A stretch of DNA of 28,581 nucleotides from a virus: positions 1-28,581 of IMG/VR virus record IMGVR_UViG_3300037504_000203. One strand, written 5' to 3'. The position numbers and the translations under genes are program-made. The notes under the pieces are model-generated. The model had not been told where the DNA came from. It ran no database searches and was given only the letters and a program-made list of their open reading frames with translations. The stretch's first letter is position 1. Each line of letters starts with the position of its first letter. Below, piece by piece: positions 1 through 7,211 of this stretch.

Positions 1-2
1 GG

Positions 3-728
3 CGCCTGCGGCACGCGATCGCTGCCGAGGTCGGCACGGTCCCCGTGGTCCTGCGCGGTACGAGCGATGACTTGGCCGCCCTGATCGTCGAGGCGGAGGC
101 CAACGCCCACCGGCGCGACTGGTCCCCCCTGGAGATCGCGAGCTTTGCCGCCGAACTGGCCGAGGCCCACGACTGGACCCAGGCGGAGATCGCCAAATGG
201 CTCTCGGGCTTGCTGGAGCGCAGCGTGAGCCGGCCCCAGGTGAGCCAATACCTCAAACTCACGGGGCTTACCGCCAAGGCGAAGGACGCCGTGGCCGCCG
301 GGACGCTGAGCTTCACCGCGGCGCGGGAGCTCTGCCGTCTCAACGACGCGCCGGATGCCCAGCAGCAGCTGGTGGCGATGGTGGTCGAGGCCGAGGCGCG
401 GGGCCGCCCGATGACGGCGGCGGCGGTGAAGCGGCAGGTCGAGCGCCTGCTGACCCCGCCGGAGGTCGTCGCCGAGGCGCGCGAGGCCGAGGCTGAGGAC
501 GCCGCGAGCCGAGTGTACGAAATCGGCGCGGCGGATCCAGCTCCCATGCCGGCGGGCGATCTCCCCCTCGACGGCGACCCCCTGGAGGCGAGCTACCTCT
601 CGATGGCACGCGAGGCCCTGACCTACCTGGTCGAGCGGCTGGAAGACGGGAAAGAGACGGACTCGAGGTTCACAGATACCTACGAGGAGGTGACACGGTT
701 GGGAAAAGCGTTGGGAGAGTTGGGATAA
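3..728 (+). CDS. ParB/KorB-like DNA-binding protein, 5'-truncated by window edge
   Basis: The frame is open from the first bases of the window, so the start lies outside. The visible N-terminus (RLRHAIAAEVGTVPVVLRG) resembles the end of a ParB N-terminal domain, where the GxRRLxA motif is followed by a VPV-type strand. Next comes a ParB-type helical DNA-binding region: RRDWSPLEIA, then WTQAEIAKWL and SRPQVSQYLKLTGL, which form the helix-turn-helix, followed by the helical segment SFTAARELCRL. The C-terminal third is acidic and probably linker plus a small helical domain. ParB/KorB proteins bind palindromic sites and act in segregation or as repressors. In a phage this could be a partition protein or a regulator. 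The family call is firm, the role is inferred. Confidence 0.8.
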   Translation, partial: RLRHAIAAEVGTVPVVLRGTSDDLAALIVEAEANAHRRDWSPLEIASFAAELAEAHDWTQAEIAKWLSGLLERSVSRPQVSQYLKLTGLTAKAKDAVAAGTLSFTAARELCRLNDAPDAQQQLVAMVVEAEARGRPMTAAAVKRQVERLLTPPEVVAEAREAEAEDAASRVYEIGAADPAPMPAGDLPLDGDPLEASYLSMAREALTYLVERLEDGKETDSRFTDTYEEVTRLGKALGELG

Positions 729-753
729 CGTTTGGGAAACTAGAACAAAAGGA

Positions 754-779
754 CCCCTGGACGCTGGCACGCCCAGGGG
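754..779. other. Hairpin between the ParB-like gene and the next gene
   Basis: CCCCTGG (754-760) and CCAGGGG (773-779) form a 7-bp stem with a 12-base loop in the 133-base gap after the ParB-like gene. There is no T-tract on the + strand. Read on the - strand, the stem is followed within three bases by TTTTGTT, so it looks more like a - strand terminator, although no - strand gene is seen here. The rest of the gap shows no convincing promoter. Confidence 0.4.
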
Positions 780-861
780 CTAGGGTGGAAGTGGTGCGAC
801 GCGCGCTTGAAAACCGTGCATAGTGTACCACAGCCGCCCGGTAATCACAAGGGGGCTGTAA

Positions 862-1533
862 ATGGCAATCAGAGTACCGATGGCAGAGGCGACGAGATAT
901 GACTTCATCAAGCCGATGCCGTTTCGACACGACCAGGACTGGGAGGGCTGGATGATCCGGGCCGTCCGCGGCGATAGCAAGATCCTCGATCAGGAAGTCC
1001 AGGGGACGGACTTCAATCCGGACCCCGTTCTCGAGACCCTCGCGAAGCTGGGCTGGGTCGCGGCCCGTTGGGACCCGGCGCATTACATGCGGGCCTGGCG
1101 CGGCGACAATCTCCCTATCGTCCGGATGGACTTCCGCCTCGAGGGCAATCGGTGGCGCGTCCGCAAGTGGCTCGCCGGCTGGATGGCCTCGACGCAGCCC
1201 GTCGAGGACGAGCTCAAACCCGCCGACTGGGACCCGCAGATCGCCTGGACCTGGCTTCAGGATCACCAGCCGGCCGATCATCACGACTACGACGGCTGGC
1301 GGGTGAAGCGGGCCGGGAATTTCGTCCGCGCCTGGCAGGGCCCGGTGAAGGCCGTCCGCAACGGCGGGCAGGTGATCCAGATGCGGGACGAGCTGAGTAA
1401 CTACCGCAACGCCCTGGCCCGGATCCGGAACGGTGAGACCTGGGTCGAGGCCGAGCGGCCCGACTGGATGCCCGAATCGCTGGGGTTGAGCGTCCCGGAG
1501 ATCGAAGACCTCAATCTGGCAGTGATGCTGTAG
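862..1533 (+). CDS. Phage protein of unknown function, 223 aa
   Basis: I do not recognise this family. It starts at ATG 862 after the purine-rich AAGGGGG. The protein is soluble-looking, with no membrane segment or signal peptide, and is unusually rich in Trp (for example DWEGWMIR, WLAGWM, WTWLQDH) and in Arg and Asp. The Trp-rich middle part suggests a compact domain rather than a disordered one. The C-terminus is short and acidic (SVPEIEDLNLAVML). It lies between the first ParB-like gene and other early phage genes, on the same strand. A DNA-metabolism or host-takeover role would fit the position but nothing in the sequence shows it. Confidence 0.7.
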   Translation: MAIRVPMAEATRYDFIKPMPFRHDQDWEGWMIRAVRGDSKILDQEVQGTDFNPDPVLETLAKLGWVAARWDPAHYMRAWRGDNLPIVRMDFRLEGNRWRVRKWLAGWMASTQPVEDELKPADWDPQIAWTWLQDHQPADHHDYDGWRVKRAGNFVRAWQGPVKAVRNGGQVIQMRDELSNYRNALARIRNGETWVEAERPDWMPESLGLSVPEIEDLNLAVML

Positions 1534-1540
1534 ATCATTC

Positions 1541-1564
1541 GGGGCCCGTCGCAGGGCGGGCCCC
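1541..1564 (+). other. GC-rich hairpin in the 53-base gap
   Basis: GGGGCCCG (1541-1548) pairs perfectly with CGGGCCCC (1557-1564) around an 8-base loop. It lies just after the stop of the upstream gene and before the GAGGAG ribosome-binding site of the next. There is no T-tract, so it is more likely an mRNA-stabilising or processing hairpin, or a weak terminator, than a full intrinsic terminator. Confidence 0.5.
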
Positions 1565-1586
1565 CTACGCAACGAGGAGCGAGCAA

Positions 1587-2612
1587 ATGGAAACGGTACA
1601 CGACGAAAAACGCGGGTGCGGATGGCGCCGGCCGGGCACGTACCTGGTGAGCGGCACGGTTTCAACAGGCGGGTTTGCGGTGAGCGAGGAGGTCTCCGAC
1701 CTGATTATGTTCACAGAGCCGGTACCCATCGATCCGACGACGGTGGTGACGCGCGGGTATATGTATGTCGACGGCGAGCGGTTTATGCACGGCCAAGCCT
1801 CACCGACGGCGCCACGCCTGGAGCGGGACATCGCCGAGGCCCAGGGGTTTGCCTGGCAGGTGTTTGGGATGGATCTCTACCGTCGTATCAGCGGCGGCAT
1901 CTGCCGCGGAGCTGAGGGCGTCAATGACGCGCGCGCCCGGGTCTCCGCCGTGGCGTGGGACGACCGCGGGGCGTACGCTGCCGAAGCTCAACGGGCGTAT
2001 AGCTATATCGAATCCCTCCGCGAGGTCTGCGGCGACCTGGTCACGCTGCCGGCGGTGATCGCGGCCAAGCAGGCCGCCTACCTGGCCGGTGAGGGTGCCG
2101 AGCTGTACGGGCACGGGCTCACCGGCGCCGGTGCTGCCCTGGCTGCCGCCTGGCGCCTGGTCGACGTCGGCCGCCGCCTGAAGGTGGTGGAGCTCGTTCG
2201 TCACGCGGCGCGCATGATGACGGCCACGACGGCCAAGGCGGACGTGGCCTACGCCCTTCGCTACCAGCCTCCGCGTTACGACGTCGCCCCCGACATTTTG
2301 GATTGGGTTGGGTCCACGCACTACCCGACCGCCGAGGCGTTTATTGAGGAAGCCAACCGGCTGGGGATCTCCCGGCGGATGCCCGGCATGCCGAAGGCGA
2401 TTGTCACGCCCTGGAGCCGCTCGTTTTTGGCCCACGGCAACGTCGATCTGGGCTTAGGCGAGCGCGGTCCGGCGGTGTTTGGCTACTACCACATCGCCCA
2501 GGCCCAGCAGGTGATCGGCGACGACGAGCTGGTCCCCGAGGGTTGGTACGAAGCGCGCGGGGTGCAGCCGGTGCGTGTTGAGCGCGCCGAGCCCTCGCTG
2601 CTGCCGGCGTAG
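1587..2612 (+). CDS. Conserved phage protein of unknown function, 341 aa
   Basis: It starts at ATG 1587 after ACGAGGAGCG. The first ~90 residues are beta-rich and the middle (~90-230) is helical and Ala-rich. Residues ~245-310 carry a segment of the type HYPTAEAFIEEANRLGISRR followed by MPGMPKAIV and a line ending in GPAVFGYYHI. From memory, I associate this pattern (PTAEAFIEEA, GxSRRI, P, hAH, GIFxxF) with a widespread phage and plasmid protein family of unknown function, often near DNA-replication genes. No catalytic motif, signal peptide or membrane segment is evident. A GTTAC-type inverted motif lies right after the stop codon. Confidence 0.75.
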   Translation: METVHDEKRGCGWRRPGTYLVSGTVSTGGFAVSEEVSDLIMFTEPVPIDPTTVVTRGYMYVDGERFMHGQASPTAPRLERDIAEAQGFAWQVFGMDLYRRISGGICRGAEGVNDARARVSAVAWDDRGAYAAEAQRAYSYIESLREVCGDLVTLPAVIAAKQAAYLAGEGAELYGHGLTGAGAALAAAWRLVDVGRRLKVVELVRHAARMMTATTAKADVAYALRYQPPRYDVAPDILDWVGSTHYPTAEAFIEEANRLGISRRMPGMPKAIVTPWSRSFLAHGNVDLGLGERGPAVFGYYHIAQAQQVIGDDELVPEGWYEARGVQPVRVERAEPSLLPA

Positions 2613-2614
2613 GT

Positions 2615-2628
2615 GTTACCGACGTAAC
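2615..2628 (+). promoter_or_regulatory. Operator-like inverted motif GTTACCGACGTAAC (copy 1)
   Basis: GTTAC and GTAAC are inverted arms around CGAC. The site lies 11 bases upstream of ATG 2640 and directly abuts the GGGAGG ribosome-binding site. The same motif, with one base varying, recurs at 10501-10514 (reverse orientation) and 25839-25852, with a weaker variant at 20786-20799. All copies are between genes. Binding by a phage regulator is inferred. Confidence 0.5.
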
Positions 2629-2639
2629 GGGAGGATCCG

Positions 2640-2996
2640 ATGGTACAAAACGCGATTCAGTTGGAGTTTCACGAGATCAATCTGCAATTTCCGCCGCTGG
2701 TGGATCCGGAGGACGGCGGGGAGACCATCGCGGAGCAGTTCGAGGCGTTTCACGCCGCGAACCCCCACGTCTACCGCGCGCTCCGGGCCCTGGCCCTGAA
2801 CTACAAGCGGGCCGGCAACGACAGGGCCGGGATGAAGATGCTGTACGAGAACCTGCGGTACCTGAGCGGCGTCGAAACCCAGGGTGACCCCTACAAACTG
2901 AACAACAATTACACCGCGCTCTATGCGCGGCGGCTGATGGAGCACGAACCGGAGCTCGAAGGTTTTTTCGAGTTGAGAGAACGGAGAGCGAACTGA
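2640..2996 (+). CDS. Conserved small phage protein of unknown function, 118 aa
   Basis: ATG 2640 follows GGGAGGATCC. The core (residues ~30-110) reads TIAEQFEAFHAANPHVYRAL, then a basic helix, AGMKMLYENLRY, YKLNNNYTALYARRLM and PELEGFFELRE. I recall this combination (FxxFHxxNPHVY, KLNNNYxxxYARxxM, GFFExRxxR) from a common small phage protein of unknown function, possibly a compact DNA-binding fold. It is the first gene after an operator-like motif and is followed one base later by the next gene, so it probably opens an operon that runs through to the resolvase gene. Confidence 0.75.
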   Translation: MVQNAIQLEFHEINLQFPPLVDPEDGGETIAEQFEAFHAANPHVYRALRALALNYKRAGNDRAGMKMLYENLRYLSGVETQGDPYKLNNNYTALYARRLMEHEPELEGFFELRERRAN

Positions 2997-2997
2997 A

Positions 2998-3591
2998 ATG
3001 GAGAATCTGAGACCCGTGAAAGACATATACGACACATCCCTCTTCCCCTACATCGAGGGCGACATCTTGGCCGAGCAGGACCGCGACGCCGTGCTGACTA
3101 TCGAGCGAGTGATGCAGGGCGAGATGGCCTCCTCCAGAGGTAAGGAGACCAAGGTGGTGGTGCAGTTCGAGGAAACACACAAGATGTTGATCCTCAACAA
3201 GACGAATGCACAGGCCATCTTAAACCTCTACGGGCGCAAGACCCAGGGCTGGCGGGGAAAGCGCATCGCGCTGTACTCCGAGCGTATCAGCGTAGCCGGT
3301 CGGATGCATAACGCGATTCGGGTGCGCGCCAGGGTACCGGTGGCGCACCAAAAGCCCCAACCCAAACCGGAGGGTCCGAAGCCCGATCTGGAGGGGATGG
3401 AGGACGCGGAGGAACTCCCCGAAGGCTACGTCGACGCGAACGCCTTCTGGACCGAGTTCCACAACCTGAAACGCGATGGCAAGCTGCCCAACGCCGAGGA
3501 CCTGCGCGACGCCGAACCGATCAAAGACGCCAACCATACCGGCGACTGGGCCGCGGCGCTCAAGTGGCTGCACGGCCAGATGGAGGTGTGA
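2998..3591 (+). CDS. Conserved phage protein of unknown function, possible DNA-binding early protein, 197 aa
   Basis: It starts one base after the previous stop, with a GGAGAG ribosome-binding site. Residues ~30-115 form a beta-rich domain containing LTIERVMQGEM, VVQFEETHKMLILNKTNAQA and WRGKRIALYSERI, then RVRARVP. This matches, from memory, a phage protein family with the pattern FEExxKxLVLNKTN and WxGKxIxLY that sits near single-strand annealing and replication genes. Its biochemical role is not established to my knowledge. A Pro and Lys-rich linker (~115-135) leads to an acidic C-terminal helical part. It probably belongs to the early DNA-metabolism operon. Confidence 0.75.
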   Translation: MENLRPVKDIYDTSLFPYIEGDILAEQDRDAVLTIERVMQGEMASSRGKETKVVVQFEETHKMLILNKTNAQAILNLYGRKTQGWRGKRIALYSERISVAGRMHNAIRVRARVPVAHQKPQPKPEGPKPDLEGMEDAEELPEGYVDANAFWTEFHNLKRDGKLPNAEDLRDAEPIKDANHTGDWAAALKWLHGQMEV

Positions 3592-3592
3592 C

Positions 3593-3919
3593 GTGGCGAG
3601 ATTTGACGCGAGCAACGTTCGGGTGCTGGACGATACGTTTGTCTGCCGGGTGCGCGTCGAGGTCGGACCGATGACCATCGATCAGGCCCGCTGTCACCTG
3701 GCGATGGCCACGCTGGGCCCGATTGACGAGCTCGACGCCGTGCGTATCGGGCTCCTCCTGGTCGATCAGGAGCGGAGAATCGCGGAGAACGACAAGCTGC
3801 GGGCTGCGGCCCGCAAGCTGAAGCGGGCCGCCGACGCCGGCAACCAGGTCACGATGTGGGCCGCGATCGGTGAGATTAAAGGCATAGTGGAGGGAGATGA
3901 CGATGACGTACGTGATTGA
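3593..3919 (+). CDS. Small helical phage protein of unknown function, 108 aa
   Basis: I chose the GTG at 3593 because it follows a GGAGGTG ribosome-binding site overlapping the end of the previous gene. Longer in-frame starts would run inside that gene. A short beta-rich N-terminus (VRVLDDTFVCRVRVEV) precedes a helical region with charged repeats (ERRIAENDKLRAAARKLKRA) suggesting a coiled coil. The end is very acidic (EGDDDDVRD). It overlaps the ParB-like gene by 17 bases, implying translational coupling. Function unknown. Confidence 0.7.
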   Translation: MARFDASNVRVLDDTFVCRVRVEVGPMTIDQARCHLAMATLGPIDELDAVRIGLLLVDQERRIAENDKLRAAARKLKRAADAGNQVTMWAAIGEIKGIVEGDDDDVRD

Positions 3920-5081
3920 AGTGCCGCTGACCAGGATCAAGACCGATCCCGAGCTGCAGCCTCGGGCGATGATGAATGCCGTGACGATTGAGGAATACCG
4001 CGAGGAGATCGAGCACGGTACCCGGTTCCCGCCGGTGATCGTCTTTGACGACGGGGAGAATTTTTGGCTGGCGGATGGATTCCACCGCTATGAAGCGACG
4101 GCCCAGGCGGCGATTGCCAAGATCGAGGCCGAAGTCCGTGAGGGTAGCAAACGCGACGCCGTCCTGTACTCCGTGCAGGCGAACGCGACCCACGGCCTGC
4201 GGAGGTCGCCGGCCGACAAACGCAAGGCGGTGATCACGCTCTTGCAGGATCCGGAGTGGGCGACATGGTCGGACAGGGAGATCGCCCGGAAGACGAAGAC
4301 GAGTCATACGTTCGTGGCGAAGGTCCGGCAACAGACTGGCAACGTTGCCAGTGAACGCACCTATGAGGACCGGCACGGCAACGTGACCACGATGCAAACG
4401 AAGAAGATCGCGGACGCGAACCGGGAGCGGGTCGCAGGCCAGGGCCCGCCGCCCGACTGGTCGCCGGCGCTCTCTCCGCAACCTCGCGAGGAACCCGAAC
4501 AGGAGATCGCCAGCGGCCCGGTGACGGCACGTGCGCCCGCGGGCGAAAGCGACGAGGCCCGCGAGGAGAGCGCCTGGGCGCCGGATCTGAAGAAGCGCGA
4601 CAAGCCGATCCCGGCCCCGGCACCGCGGAAGACGCCCGATCTCCCGCCGCCCTCGGAGCAGATCGCGCCCCGTACTGGTGTGCTGACGGTGCGGATCAGC
4701 GACGCGGAGAGTATGGCCGAGCGGCCGATCATGGTCGCTCTGGGCGACGAGGGCAAGGGACCCAGCGTCTTCTTCCGTGGGCGGCTCGACCAGCTGCCGG
4801 AGTTAATGGAGAAGGCCCTGGTGAAATTCTACGGCGATAAGGCGGCGATTTTCGAGAGCAGATCGGAGGATGTGGGTCGACCGATTTATCCTGCTCCAGA
4901 CCCCGAGCTGCCCTTTGAAATCGGCGCGACGGTCACGTGGTTGTGTGGTATCGGCAATGTCTACGGTCAGATCGAGTCCTTCAGCGGATCCCGGGAAAAG
5001 GCGTACGTCCGGATGCTGGATGGCAAAAGACAGATCGTGGCCGTGTCGAAACTGGAAAAAGCGGACCTACAGGAGGCTTAG
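3903..5081 (+). CDS. ParB/RepB-like protein with C-terminal extension, first gene of the PRTRC-like cassette
   Basis: ATG 3903 has better spacing from GGAGGG (3889-3894) than the in-frame ATG at 3897. Residues ~5-110 form a ParB-type N-terminal domain with LQPR and ADGFHRYEA (the GxHRxxA box). Residues ~122-142 hold a helix-turn-helix (WSDREIARKTKTSHTFVAKV), followed by an RTYEDRHGNVTTM stretch typical of ParB-like proteins of phages and plasmids. After a Pro-rich linker, residues ~257-320 form a beta/alpha domain (TGVLTVRISD, then FFRGRLDQLPELM) that may be E-like (see findings). Residues ~338-390 look like an SH3 or KOW-type barrel (GATVTWLCGIGNVYG). ParB heads PRTRC cassettes, consistent with the genes that follow. 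The 18-bp palindrome lies in frame as codons 145-150. Confidence 0.8.
   Translation: MTYVIEVPLTRIKTDPELQPRAMMNAVTIEEYREEIEHGTRFPPVIVFDDGENFWLADGFHRYEATAQAAIAKIEAEVREGSKRDAVLYSVQANATHGLRRSPADKRKAVITLLQDPEWATWSDREIARKTKTSHTFVAKVRQQTGNVASERTYEDRHGNVTTMQTKKIADANRERVAGQGPPPDWSPALSPQPREEPEQEIASGPVTARAPAGESDEAREESAWAPDLKKRDKPIPAPAPRKTPDLPPPSEQIAPRTGVLTVRISDAESMAERPIMVALGDEGKGPSVFFRGRLDQLPELMEKALVKFYGDKAAIFESRSEDVGRPIYPAPDPELPFEIGATVTWLCGIGNVYGQIESFSGSREKAYVRMLDGKRQIVAVSKLEKADLQEA
4335..4352. repeat. 18-bp perfect palindrome, copy 1 (inside the ParB-like gene)
   Basis: ACTGGCAACGTTGCCAGT is its own reverse complement. This copy is inside the ParB-like coding sequence and encodes TGNVAS right after the helix-turn-helix. 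Three other identical copies exist at 9003-9020, 15509-15526 and 25867-25884. It is a candidate binding site for one of the two ParB-like proteins or for a regulator. Confidence 0.85.
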
Positions 5082-5083
5082 TG

Positions 5084-5491
5084 ATGGCACGTATCTATAA
5101 ATACGAGGATTACGAATATACCGACGAGAATGAGGAGTTCACGACCGAGGACGTCAAAAGTCAATTGCAGCAGTATTTTCCCGAGCTGGCGAACGCCACC
5201 GCCGAGGAGAAAGCGCTCGACAATGGCGATACGGAGATCACGTTCGTGAAGAAGGCCGGCACCAAGGGTCATCTGCACAAGCTCGAGCCGGATGTGCCTC
5301 CGATGAGCGATCACGAGCTCTTTACCCTGGAGGGCGAAGCCCGTTGCGCGCGCAACGGCGGCCGGGCGCTGGAAATGCCCGCCGACACGGTCCTGAGCCT
5401 GATCTGCGAGTCGTGGTACCTGCGCAGTATCCTGGGAGATCCGCAGCCGACCGTCGCCGGCGAGGCCGATGACGCCGATGACGCCGCGTGA
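5084..5491 (+). CDS. PRTRC system protein C-like (proposed ubiquitin-like) with C-terminal extension
   Basis: ATG 5084 follows AGGAGG and lies two bases after the ParB stop. Residues 1-62 match the PRTRC-C pattern as I remember it: a short beta hairpin (IYKYEDYEYTDEN), a helix before YFPELANAT, a strand (TEITFVKK) and the terminal AGTKG, with GTKG at residues 59-62. PRTRC-C is normally about 70 residues. This protein is 135, so it has an extra ~70-residue tail with three Cys or Leu-rich patches (ARCARNGG, LSLICESWYL) and an acidic end. PRTRC-C has been proposed as a beta-grasp ubiquitin-like partner of the E1 and E2-like proteins. The tail has no terminal Gly-Gly, so processing near GTKG by the JAMM peptidase encoded downstream would be needed if it is conjugated. 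That is inference. Confidence 0.75.
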   Translation: MARIYKYEDYEYTDENEEFTTEDVKSQLQQYFPELANATAEEKALDNGDTEITFVKKAGTKGHLHKLEPDVPPMSDHELFTLEGEARCARNGGRALEMPADTVLSLICESWYLRSILGDPQPTVAGEADDADDAA

Positions 5492-5732
5492 GCTTGCACA
5501 GCGCCTGGGGGCGGTCGAGCCGCTCCGCCTCCAGGCCGTGTCGTTAATCCTGGAGATGGACGCCGTATTCGGCGCGCCCGTATTCTGCACCGATGAGATG
5601 ATCGACCGCGGCGATGAGATGCAGGCCGCGGTCAACGAACTGGAGGATCACGCCAGATGCGTGAGGAAATTGGAGAAGCGATGCAGCGAGTTGCAACCCG
5701 TCCCGTCGCAGACGCCGCCCCTCGGATTCTAA
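5469..5732 (+). CDS. Small helical protein of unknown function in the PRTRC-like cassette, 87 aa
   Basis: ATG 5469 (or 5478, in frame) lies inside the end of the PRTRC-C-like gene, giving a 23-base overlap and probable translational coupling. The protein is predicted helical (ELAQRLGAVEPLRLQAVSLI, then RKLEKRCSELQP, possibly coiled coil). I do not recognise it. PRTRC cassettes commonly have a small hypothetical gene between C and F, so the position is as expected. The 3' end overlaps the next gene by 76 bases, which leaves some doubt about either that start or this gene's extent. Confidence 0.6.
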   Translation: MTPMTPRELAQRLGAVEPLRLQAVSLILEMDAVFGAPVFCTDEMIDRGDEMQAAVNELEDHARCVRKLEKRCSELQPVPSQTPPLGF

Positions 5733-6505
5733 GGCATCGGGCGCTGATCGAGCGCCTGCGCTCGCGGCAATTGCTGTCGTACAGCGCCATGGGGCTGGCG
5801 ATCCGGGACGGCGCCGAGATCGCGCGCTTCTCCCATCTCCTGCAGACCTTCTTTCCGGACGAGATCGATAAACCCGGTCCGGATTGGGACCTCCTGGACC
5901 TGACGGCCTGGTTTGCCCACCTGGTCGACGAGACTCTCTTTCCGCTGGACCTGAATTTCATGGACTCGATCTACGGCGGGACCGGCGACGTCCACGACGT
6001 GATCATGCAGGGCATTCCGTACCGCTCCTATGGGGTGCCGTATGAGATCTTGTCCCTGCGGGACCTGGAGAAGCACGCCCAGCCGGTGGTCGCGGCCACG
6101 CAGAGCATCCCGGACTGGCACGAGTTCTGGGGGGACGCGGGCGTCGAGTGTCCGGAGATGGGCCTGTCCTGGGCCTACGACCCGGAGATCGCGATCCTCA
6201 ACCTGCGCGGCCTGGAGCCGCCGCTGGACGGGCTGGAGGTGATGGCCCGGTGCGTGGCGCGCACGAATCAGAATCCGTTCCTCGACGTGCCGGATCTCTG
6301 GTACCGCGGCGAATACATGGGCGAGTTCAGTGACTACTGGTGGGCCGAGCAGGATATCCGTGAATTGGCACGATTATACGATCGCGCCCGCCCGGATAGC
6401 GAGATTTTGGAGCGGTACATTCGGTGGGTCGATGCGGACTGGCAGCACGCTTTTACCGTCATCGCCCGCAAATTCGTAGAGATGGAGGAGGCAAACAATG
6501 GATGA
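5657..6505 (+). CDS. Unknown protein in the PRTRC protein F position, 282 aa
   Basis: It starts at ATG 5657, with GGAGG about 10 bases upstream. An internal ATG at 5681, preceded by TTGGAGAAG, would shorten the overlap with the previous gene and is a fair alternative. The protein is acidic, rich in Trp and Tyr, and mostly helical, with no signal peptide, membrane segment or obvious catalytic motif. Notable stretches are DLTAWFAHLVDETLFPLDLN and YWWAEQDIRELARLYDRARP. It lies between the C-like and B-like genes, which is the slot of PRTRC protein F. I assign the slot, not the homology, and cannot confirm it without a profile search. It overlaps the E2-like gene by 8 bases. Confidence 0.65.
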   Translation: MREEIGEAMQRVATRPVADAAPRILRHRALIERLRSRQLLSYSAMGLAIRDGAEIARFSHLLQTFFPDEIDKPGPDWDLLDLTAWFAHLVDETLFPLDLNFMDSIYGGTGDVHDVIMQGIPYRSYGVPYEILSLRDLEKHAQPVVAATQSIPDWHEFWGDAGVECPEMGLSWAYDPEIAILNLRGLEPPLDGLEVMARCVARTNQNPFLDVPDLWYRGEYMGEFSDYWWAEQDIRELARLYDRARPDSEILERYIRWVDADWQHAFTVIARKFVEMEEANNG

Positions 6506-7211
6506 CATCGGTAACGCCCTGGATATGGCCAGGGCCGGGACCGCAATCGGCGGCATCGATGAGTACCTCGTGGACAACGTCTATCAGGAGATCCAGCTGC
6601 GGCTCGACGTCTTCGATGAGTCGGTCGTGATGACCCGGTACGACGACGGGCAGGCGACCCGATGCTACGAGGTGGATCCGTCCGACGTCGCGGCGGCGCT
6701 GGCTAATCAGATGCTGAGTACGGGCCTGCTGCCGGACAACTGCCTCTTCTACGCGCGATCCGGCGGATCGCCGCGTATCGCCGTTTACCTGCCGCCCCAG
6801 ACGCGTACCCTGACCGTGGTGGTCGCCCCGGAGCGTGAAGAGATCGTGGTCCCACTGCCCGGTCTGGTGTTTGTGGGCCACCGGAAGCGCTACCAGGTCT
6901 TCGCATGTGACGGGCGTCCCGACGCCGGGCAGTTGCTGGATGCCGCGCCGTTTCCGAACGTCCACGACAACGGCGCGATCTGTTGGGGCTCCGTCGAGGC
7001 TCCGGTCTGCGACGCAGACACGATCCACGAAGCCGCCGAACTCTTTCTGACGTCGGAGTTCAACGCGGACCTCAACAACGGCAAGAGCGCGGCGCACCCG
7101 AGCGACGTCACCGAGATGTGGCGCGATCTGCAGAAGGCCGGCGCGGATGAATACCCGATCGATGACCTTATGAGAACCGGAAGAAGCCTGGAGGATTTAT
7201 GGAAAGCCTGA
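6498..7211 (+). CDS. PRTRC system protein B, E2-like (ubiquitin-conjugating enzyme-like)
   Basis: ATG 6498 follows GGAGGCAAAC and overlaps the previous stop. The 237-residue protein has the PRTRC-B/E2-like architecture. The central strands are RIAVYLPP and LTVVVAPE, with PLPGLVFVGHRKRYQVFAC. They are followed by a flap-like PFPNVHDNG and ICWG, in which Cys162 is in the position expected for the E2 thioester cysteine. The C-terminus (FLTSEFNADLNN, then a helix ending EDLWKA) is also typical. E2-like proteins accept an activated ubiquitin-like protein from the E1. The E1 partner should be the ThiF-like protein encoded at 7822 and the modifier the C-like protein. Whether true conjugation occurs in PRTRC systems is not established to my knowledge. 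Confidence 0.8.
   Translation: MDDIGNALDMARAGTAIGGIDEYLVDNVYQEIQLRLDVFDESVVMTRYDDGQATRCYEVDPSDVAAALANQMLSTGLLPDNCLFYARSGGSPRIAVYLPPQTRTLTVVVAPEREEIVVPLPGLVFVGHRKRYQVFACDGRPDAGQLLDAAPFPNVHDNGAICWGSVEAPVCDADTIHEAAELFLTSEFNADLNNGKSAAHPSDVTEMWRDLQKAGADEYPIDDLMRTGRSLEDLWKA

Noticed and set aside
807-835. TTGAAA at 807 as a promoter for the 862 gene
   Set aside because: No -10-like hexamer lies 16 to 18 bases downstream. TAGTGT at 821 is far too close.
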